NCBI GenBank assembly: GCA_905221605.1 | Contig: CAJNDS010002516.1 | Location: 62,001-126,000, forward strand | From: Symbiodinium natans | Lineage: Eukaryota > Sar > Dinophyceae > Suessiales > Symbiodiniaceae | Direction: 5' to 3' | Length of the DNA: 64,000 nucleotides | Shown here: positions 57,940-64,000 of the stretch, piece by piece | How positions within the stretch are numbered: position 1 is the stretch's first letter | Layout: each line of letters opens with the position of its first letter | Translations under genes and position numbers: made by a program | Notes under the pieces: model-generated | Seen by the model: the letters and a program-made list of their open reading frames with translations, nothing else | Told to the model about the DNA's origin: nothing | Databases searched by the model: none

Positions 57940-58960
57940 CTTCCGTGACCATTGCCTAAGGGGGCACATTCCTTTTAGAAGGGATTGTCAAATTTCTGTG
58001 TCTGCTGCTGGAAAAGAGCGTCGGCATCTGCGACGCAAGCATGGGGATGCCTACACTTTGTCCTTGGATTTGGCAGGTCCGTACAAGTGTTCCAAAGATG
58101 CTCACCAGCAGAAGCCGCGACATGCTGTTATTGGTGTTTATCAATTGCCAATGTTGGATCCCAATGTGGGTCGTCCTCCAGAAAAGGAGGAAGATACGGG
58201 CGAGGTGGAAGATCAGGTGGAAGATGGAGGTGCTGGTGTCGGAGAATGGCTCGGTGATGCAGCCGCAGACTTCGAGGAGGAGGACTCCGAACAGGTGGAA
58301 CCTGCGCCAGTTCCGGAGGCAGAGGTGCTAAAAATTCAAGCTTCCGAAAAATCCTGGAAGGAACTGAAGGACCACTTGACCCAGCCTGTTCGCATGATAA
58401 ACTTCGTTATGGTGGAGCCGATTGTGGACAAGCCACAGACAACTGTTTTATCGGCTGTTCAAAGAATGATGGTGCGCCTGCAAAGACAAGGGTATCCGGT
58501 GTTAAGAATCCACTCAGATCGAGCGGGGGAGTTCGTCAATGCACGATTCCGGTCCTTTTGTGAAGCTCGTCTGATATACAGGACCACTGGTGATCCTGGC
58601 GTCCCGCAAACAAATGGGCGTGCTGAAGCATGTGTTGGTTTATTCAAACGTGGTGTAAGGTCGCTCCTAAAGGAGGCGCGACTGGGGCCGGCGTACTGGG
58701 CACTGGCTGCTCGCCATTGGTCAATGTTACGGTGGCAAACAGCTGAAAGGGAATTGGGGTTGAATCCCAAAGCGTTGCTTCCTTTTGGTGCTCAGGTGCA
58801 AGTAAAACGTCGTCCTTGGGAGTTGCTGGGTCCGGATGGAGCAAAGAAGGGTCGGCAATGGGTCGATCGTACGCAGCCTGCGCTTCTTTTGGGTCCATGT
58901 GATGACCTGCCTGGTGGTTATTGGGTAGAAGCTCAAGGGACTGCGCAAGATCCGGATGAA
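57940..58960 (+). other. Integrase domain (Ty1/copia type)
   Basis: An HHCC-like zinc region comes first (H290, H295, C302) with Ser305 where the fourth ligand Cys is expected. The catalytic core has SLDLAGP (D329), RIHSDRAGEF (D479) and GRAEACVG (E515), spaced D-x35-E as in rve integrases. An acidic insertion of ~90 residues (EEDTGEVEDQVEDGG...) separates D329 and D479. The C-terminal part (FGAQVQVKRRPWE... to LPGGYWVEAQ) is the beta-rich domain found in copia integrases. It integrates the cDNA; the loss of one zinc ligand may weaken it. Confidence 0.85.
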
Positions 58961-59429
58961 CTGGTGTTATTTCCCTGCACTACAATCTTTTCAAAAATTA
59001 AGGAACCGCCAGAATTGGAGCTGGAAGGGGTGGCAGAAGAGCAGGAACCTTCACCTCCAGAGCAACGGGTTCGGGGGAAAAAACCGGCGCTTAGATTCGC
59101 TGATGAAGAGGATCCTCCGTTACCTCCACCTCGCGATCCTCCAGTTCGTCATCGGTTGGTGTCAAAAAGTCCAGCCTCTTCACTGCGTGCTCATGTGGGC
59201 TCCTTGCGCTCGCTTCGCAAGCGGGGGGAGAGTCCGCCCTTAGAATTTTCGAAGCTGACATGCAGGGTCTGGGGGAGCTGGAAGATAATGCAGATATTGA
59301 GGACAATGTTCCTGGTGATGAATATTGGCCAACTTGTTGTTCTCCTCATGAAGATTCTTATATGGTCTGCAAAAGGGCGACTGCCGGAAAAAGAAGAACA
59401 AACAGCCAAATCGATGTATGAAAGGTCTA

Positions 59430-60040
59430 TGTGTGACTACGTGGACTGCGAAGAGCTTTTGGAAGGGATTGTGTACCCAAAGAGGGTAAATCGAAGAGGT
59501 GGTATCAACAATTGGTGCACAAGTACGAGAGCCTTGGTGTTGGGCCACTATGCTCATGGAGGAGTGTGTGGTATTACAAAAGAGACCTATAGAAGACCAT
59601 GGCTGTGTCGGTATCTGGCATCATTCGTGAAGCACCACAATCCCGAAGCCAAGTTTTCTGCTCTTCAGATCTCATGCAATGCTCCGGTGTCATTGCATAG
59701 AGACAGTCACAATGAGAAGCATTGCTGCAATTACGTATGCGGTTTTGGTGACTGTAAGAATGGTCAGCTGTGGGCTGAGGATGAGAAGGTTTTAATTTTA
59801 GAGGAAGGAGCTGAAGTGGTGGAGCTATCCTATGGGAAGAAAGTCTTGCCTGGAAAACTGGTAAATATCCACTGGAACTTCACGTCGTTCTTTCCGAGAA
59901 AATCGCATGGGCCTATGCCTTGGGAAGGGAACAGGGTATCCTTGACCGGGCACACACCTGTTTTAATGGAGCGATCGAGCTACAAGGATAGGTGCTTCCT
60001 TCTCCAATGTAAGTTTCCTCTCCAAGAACCACAAGCTGAA
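59430..60040 (+). other. 2OG-Fe(II) dioxygenase-like (jelly-roll) domain in pol
   Basis: Pol residues ~785-985, between integrase and reverse transcriptase. The core reads ...SLHRDSHNEKHCC NYVCGFGD, GQLW, then about 60 residues later FFPRKSHGPMPWEGNRVSLTGHTP. This supplies the HxD pair (His872, Asp874), the distal His942 and the Arg951 that binds 2-oxoglutarate, at normal spacing for the double-stranded beta-helix fold. The HxDxxN form (Asn877) followed by a G-G/Q-L-W turn resembles TET/JBP and AlkB-like nucleic-acid oxygenases more than prolyl hydroxylases, but this is a visual comparison. All metal ligands are present, so the domain could be active. Dinoflagellate DNA contains 5-hydroxymethyluracil, a product of such enzymes in other protists. 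The link to function is inference. Confidence 0.65.
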
Positions 60041-60460
60041 GAAGGTGAAAAAGGGAAGTGGTTGAAGGTGATGCTGAAAGAGACCTCACTTGACGACATT
60101 GCTGAGGAGGCCGACTATGCTGTTTTTGAGGCGCAGCAATGGGCTCTGGGGGAGCATTTGAGTGTTCGACGCCTAATTCCTGAACAGGAAAGCTGTGTTT
60201 TGGATGAATTCCATGAATCGGCCAATGAGTCGAATGAAGAGAAAGGATCAGAGACTAGAGACTGGCTGGTTAAGGCAAAAAGAGTTGAGGAACAGCTGAC
60301 GAGGTTTCTGGTCAAAGCAGCTCAAGTTCAGCAGATCGCGCAGGAAAACATAGCGCTTGAAGCGGCAGAGGAGGTCGAGTTTCTGCAGACTAAAACGATC
60401 CCAAGGAGGGAACCGTTGTCTGATGAGGTAGCGGCTTTGGTGAAAGAGTTGGAGGTGGTG

Positions 60461-60838
60461 GAGCCTACGACTCAAGAAAGGCTGGACAAACTGGCTGAAG
60501 AACCCAATGCACCTGTGATTGAGTACGTGCCCAGTCTGGTGGTGTTTACCCGGAAGCAAGGGACTGGAAGGCGACGCGCTCGTATCTGTGCGTGTGGTAA
60601 CTTGATTTCGTCAACAGCAGCCACGGAGTACGAAGGGCCTAGGTCCCTCGAGCCTACGACTCAAGAAAGGCTGGACAAACTGGCTGAAGAACCCAATGCA
60701 CCTGTGATTGAGTACGTGCCCAGTCTGGTGGTGTTTACCCGGAAGCAAGGGACTGGAAGGCGACGCGCTCGTATCTGTGCGTGTGGTAACTTGATTTCGT
60801 CAACAGCAGCCACGGAGTACGAAGGGCCTAGGTCCCTC
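60461..60838 (+). repeat. Exact 189-bp tandem duplication inside the RT region
   Basis: Bases 60461-60649 and 60650-60838 are identical as far as I can read and in frame, repeating 63 codons (EPTTQERLDKLAEEPNAP... to ...EGPRSL). The second copy joins normally to the rest of RT. The duplicated piece includes the start of the RT fold (RRRARICACGNL), so the enzyme from this copy would carry an inserted repeat. Confidence 0.95.
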
Positions 60839-61450
60839 AGTCGTCACTCGCTGTACGCTCCTGGTTTAGATTCAGCCGCATTTAGGTGTCAAGTGAGGCA
60901 CGCGGCATATATTGAGTGGATCATCGCTGGGTTGGATATTTCCGAAGCTTTTCTGACGGCGCCGATGAATAGGGCGCAGAGGGAAGGGCGTCTGGTGGTG
61001 GTGCAGCCCCCAAGGGTGGGTCTTTGCACAAAGGAGGAGCGGTGGATTGTGAGGAAGGCCTTGTATGGTTTGGCCGAAAGTCCTGCAGCATGGGTGGAGT
61101 GGCGAGATCAGCGTCTTCAAGGCATGTCTTGGGTGTCAAGAGATGGACGAACAATGAGTTTTCAGAGGTCCAATGCAGACCCAAGTCTGTTTCTTATCAT
61201 GGCACAAGAGAAGCTGGAAGGTGCAAGTGAGTTGGTAGGGACAATGGGTCTTTACGTGGATGATTTCTTGATGGCCGGAACTATGACAGTGCTCCGGGAA
61301 GCTTTGGAGCAGATCAGGAAGGAGTGGAAAACTTCGGAACCCGAGTTCTGTGGTCCAGGCTGTGGAGATGGATTCCTGAAGTTTTTGGGTGTCCAGATTT
61401 GGTATAGAAACGGCAGCTTCTTTCTCAATCAAGAACTCTGTGAGAGATTT
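60540..61450 (+). other. Reverse transcriptase domain (RVT_2 type)
   Basis: RRRARICACGNL opens the fold, motif A is GLDISEAFLTAP (Asp1285), KALYGLAESPAAW is the copia signature, motif C is YVDD (Asp1393, Asp1394, nt 61253-61264) and FLGVQI follows. Copies RNA into cDNA in the particle. It is interrupted by the duplication above and by a frame change near 61445. Confidence 0.9.
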
Positions 61451-62740
61451 GCTGAACCGACGTGGTTACCAGATTGATGAAACGGGAAAAGGCAGCAATC
61501 TGCCTATGGTGAAAGAAGCCCGGGTGGAAAAGGAGGAAGTGGATATCCCTTCTCTAAGAGCGGCTCAAGGTGCCGTAGGGGAGTTCCTCTGGGTGGCAAT
61601 CAAAACCCGACCTGACTTGGCATTTTGTACAAGCCAACTGTCTTTGTGGACATCTCGAAGGCCACGGTTTGTGGTGAAAAAGGCCGAAGAGGTCTTTCGG
61701 TATCTTGCTGCAACTCCAACGTTAGGTTTGACGTTGAGAAAATCGCGACAGGTATAAAAGAACAGACCGAACTGTTGCGGTTTGGAAGGGGCATCAAGGT
61801 GGTGGAGTCCTACGCTGATGCTAGCTTCGCAGCTGGAGAAAACGAAACAAGTCACTCTGGTGCCGTGGTGGTATGGGGTGATTGTCCGGTAATGTGGGCA
61901 ACGCAAAGACAATCAACGGAGGCTTTAAGTACTGCCGAAGCTGAGGGTGCAACAATGATACAATCGTGCACTCCAATAATTGCCTCCTTGGTTGGAACAG
62001 GTGAAGAAGCACTGCAAAAGGTGTTGTGTACGGATTCTGTGTCGACGTGTTCAATTATTCAGTACCCTGCTGGCAGCTGGAGGACCCGACATCTACGAAT
62101 CCGAGCAGCTGGTGTTAGGTCTCTGGTGGACCGTGGATATATGGTAATTGCACATCTCCGTGGTGAGTACATGATTGCTGACCTGTTAACGAAGTTGATG
62201 AGTGGACAGGTTTATGCAAAGCAGAAGGCGCTTTGGGGTCTCCAGATGTTGGTTCAAGGGACTGACCTGAAGAAAGCTACTCTTGTTGTGGCGGTCATGA
62301 TGGTGGCTGCATCTCTTCAAGGGATGGCGCCAGCTCAGGGTGGAGAAGAAGCCTTAAAAACTGGGTTTTTCTGCTCAGAAGAGGGAGTGTGCAGAGCATC
62401 CAACACATCTACGGTTATGGTTCTGGCTCAAGGTATTGAAACGGTCATCAACAATGTGGATATTGTTGCGTATCTGGTGGCAATAATCTCGCTCTGGGAA
62501 CTGGCCAGGTATATCCTTCGGCGGCTGTATAAATGGCTGTGGGGCAGGAAAGTGGTGGTTATTCCCACGAGTGCCACTTTGTATACAACAGTGGGTGGGA
62601 ACTGTATGCACGCGAGCAGTGACTGTGATGTTCTGCGTTATTCACAGCCCAGGGCCAGAACGCTTTGCAAGCGCTGCGTCAAAAGGGGTTGGGTGGTGGA
62701 CGCTGAATTCCTTGGTGAAGAACAGTTTACTGGAACGTAG
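61447..62740 (+). pseudogene. RT thumb, RNase H and membrane-segment tail (frame-broken)
   Basis: After the shift at ~61445 the frame to 61757 carries the RT C-terminus (LNRRGYQIDETG..., GEFLWVAIKTRPDLAF). A second shift near 61745 leads into RNase H: YADASFA (Asp, 61817), STAEAE (Glu, 61937), CTDS (Asp, 62033) and ADLLTK, the D-E-D-D set of copia RNase H. Beyond the usual end (~62215) a further ~170 residues follow, with a hydrophobic helix (ATLVVAVMMVAASL), a second one (VDIVAYLVAIISLWEL followed by RRLYKW) and a Cys/His cluster (CMHASSDC ... CKRC). Stop TAG 62738-62740. RNase H removes the RNA strand; the tail has no known role. Confidence 0.85.
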
Positions 62741-62980
62741 ACTTCATTCGTGTGAGGTGAAGAGATCCTCAACGGTGAAAAGAATTCGGCCAATGTGCTG
62801 AGAGGTCGTCCTGGAAAGACGTTAAGCCATAGTTTGCAAGCCAATGGCTACGGCCCGTCTATTGGACGTTAAACATATGTTTGGCTGCTGTTAAAAAGAC
62901 AGTTTTTGGCCAGAAAGAAAAGGAGCCCTGCACCTCCAATGGTGTCCTGAGGAAAGCTCAGGACAGGGGGAGTGCGGAGG
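62741..62980 (+). promoter_or_regulatory. 3' untranslated part with polypurine tract
   Basis: Non-coding stretch between the last stop and the 3' LTR. It ends in GGACAGGGGGAG (62961-62972) and GCGGAGG, purine-rich and directly before the LTR, the expected plus-strand primer site. Confidence 0.75.
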
Positions 62981-63180
62981 TTGCACTTTGCAGGTTTGAA
63001 AGTGGTAAAACACCCATGGATATTTGGCTCAAGCCATGACCAAAGCGGTCGAAGGTTTCGTAAAAAGTGTGCCCTTGGTTTGGGGTCTTGTTGGTTTGGC
63101 TGGTTGGTCCAGGGGTAAATCCAGGGCTTCGGTTGGGGTTGACTGTTTGGTTCCTTGTCCCCCTTCGGATGCCCCCCGTA
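62981..63180 (+). repeat. 3' LTR of the copia element
   Basis: 200 bp with the same ends as the 5' copy and 8 bases more after TTGCACTTTGCAGG. TTTGGCTCAAG is at 63023-63033. It is followed by TAGGG, the right target duplication. Confidence 0.9.
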
Positions 63181-63239
63181 TAGGGTTTAGGGTTTAGGGT
63201 TTAGGGTTTAGGGTTTAGAGTTTAGGGTTTAGGGTTTAG
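63181..63239 (+). repeat. Interstitial telomeric repeat (TTTAGGG)8
   Basis: About eight near-perfect TTTAGGG units with one TTTAGAG variant, starting exactly at the right end of the retroelement. TTTAGGG is the telomere repeat reported for several dinoflagellates. This is the least decayed of the tracts in the window. Confidence 0.95.
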
Positions 63240-64000
63240 TGGTTCCGTTGCCCAGCACGAGCAGAGGCTGCTGCGGCGACTCATCATTTCTGAGGCGTTG
63301 CTGGTTCACCCCAACCCCTGACAAACATGACGCAGGCTGAGAGGAAAAAAAAGCGCACTCTTCTTTTTTCCTTCGGGTTGAAAGCGTCATCAGCCGGTGC
63401 CTTCCGAATGATGTATCTACGAAATTTTGCGACAAAGAATGCCTACTTTACATCAGGCTGATGCCGCTTGGAGTCTCAGAGCCTAAGCTGGCCTACAAGC
63501 TTGCAGTGCCACCACCAAATCTCACTAACGTCTGGAGAATTTCCCAGCACAACTCTGTCTTGCCAGCATCAACGTGTTTCGGGTTTGTTCAGGGATGCGT
63601 GAACTTTGCCAAGTTGGATATTGCCCTTGCACATAGGACTACCTCTAAAGTTGAAAGTAGAGTGCAGTGCCACACATCCACCCTCAACATCGCGCAATGA
63701 GTCAGATGACTGGAAGGACAAAAACAACAGACATACAATACTGAAAGAGCAAATAGAAAAATAGTAGAAAGAGAGACCCCGCCGCGGCGAAGCGCGAACT
63801 CTTGTCACGGAGCTTAGACAAGAATGAAGCCTTGACTTTTTGCCACGGCTCCGGCAACGGAAATCCACATCCAACGCATACAGCGCGAGTCTCTCCGTGA
63901 CCTGCGTTCGATGAGAGGAGCCTATTTGGGAATCATCTCCCAGCTGCTTCATTACTCTAATGCCACAGTTGGGGTGAAACTGTGCGGTCCTTGCGAGGCC
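63240..64000. other. Right flank, no supported gene
   Basis: A minus-strand frame 63569-63952 and a plus frame 63461-63700 overlap; neither has a motif. I see nothing else in this stretch. Confidence 0.4.

Larger units (their letters stand above)
57083..61477 (+). pseudogene. pol: pol polyprotein: methyltransferase-like, integrase, oxygenase-like, reverse transcriptase
   Basis: A 1464-codon open frame, with no true start of its own since it continues the protease polyprotein. Numbering from 57083: residues ~15-205 methyltransferase-like, ~285-630 integrase, ~785-985 oxygenase-like, ~1130-1460 reverse transcriptase, including an exact 63-residue repeat at ~1127-1252. The acidic segment at 59241-59395 reads better in another frame (DNADIEDNVPGDEYWP), so two compensating one-base shifts are likely there. 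The frame ends at TGA 61475-61477, after a shift near 61445, and RT/RNase H sequence continues in other frames. It is expected to be cleaved by the element protease in particles. Domains are described separately. Confidence 0.9.
53343..63180 (+). mobile_element. Ty1/copia-type LTR retrotransposon with extra methyltransferase-like and oxygenase-like domains
   Basis: A 9.8 kb element bounded by two near-identical direct repeats and a 5 bp target duplication. In order: 5' LTR, tRNA-Met-type primer site, gag with zinc fingers, two protease-like domains, a domain with a GGPPCRTVS motif, integrase (D329, D479, E515 in pol numbering from 57083, D-x35-E), a jelly-roll oxygenase-like domain, reverse transcriptase (YVDD), RNase H, a tail with membrane helices, polypurine tract and 3' LTR. 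Integrase before RT places it in the Ty1/copia order. Base use is T/A-ending, unlike the GC-ending host genes. The copy carries about eight single-base frame changes, one in-frame TAG and a 189 bp duplication, so it is not expected to be active as assembled. LTRs differ by one substitution and one 8-bp gap, so insertion was recent. Confidence 0.95.

Overview
The window looks like nuclear DNA of a dinoflagellate, most likely a Symbiodiniaceae-type alga. The reasons are: very low gene density; coding stretches that are either single long exons or chains of ~60-200 bp exons with GT..AG borders; degenerate interstitial TTTAGGG telomere-like tracts; long triplet microsatellites; a Ty1/copia-type retroelement whose LTRs carry the 3' end of the dinoflagellate spliced-leader sequence (TTTGGCTCAAG); and no bacterial-style operons, tRNA or rRNA genes. 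The species call is inference.

Layout. 1-10.7 kb: almost nothing but short repeats and one composite dinucleotide/octamer tract (9.11-9.34 kb). 10.7-11.8 kb: an intact, apparently intronless mitochondrial pyruvate dehydrogenase kinase-like gene. 13.4-15.2 kb: a multi-exon gene ending in one long exon with a PH-like tail. 16.5-17.1 kb: a coiled-coil exon with a canonical donor. 17.46-17.64 kb: a candidate minus-strand exon. 20.36-20.88 kb: a three-exon chain whose phases agree. 22-28 kb: scattered candidate exons, including a possible minus-strand gene at 23.2-24.35 kb. 28.7-30.9 kb: a 741-residue multipass membrane protein. 32.7-35.4 kb: several hidden exons. 35.9 kb: a (CTG)27 tract. 37.86-38.28 kb: candidate exons. 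45.76-46.56 kb: an ~800 bp array of trinucleotides that switches strand. 38-53 kb is otherwise gene-poor with telomere-like patches.

53.3-63.2 kb is a complete LTR retrotransposon (192 and 200 bp LTRs, 5 bp target duplication, primer site, polypurine tract). Its order is gag - tandem protease-like domains - a domain with a cytosine-methyltransferase-like PPC motif - integrase - a jelly-roll 2OG-Fe(II)-oxygenase-like domain - reverse transcriptase - RNase H - a membrane-segment tail. The two extra domains, one resembling a DNA methyltransferase and one resembling TET/JBP/AlkB-class oxygenases, make this the most interesting object in the window: a retroelement that may carry its own DNA- or RNA-modification functions. 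The copy has several single-base frame changes, one in-frame stop and an exact 189 bp duplication inside the RT region, although its LTRs are nearly identical. It is therefore either a very recent defective copy or one damaged by assembly indels. It lies at the edge of a TTTAGGG tract.

The best-supported host genes (PDK-like, the 13.4-15.2 kb gene, coiled-coil exon, membrane protein) and the retroelement are all on the + strand, as expected for the unidirectional gene blocks known in dinoflagellates. Minus-strand candidates are weak. No shared pathway links the host genes.
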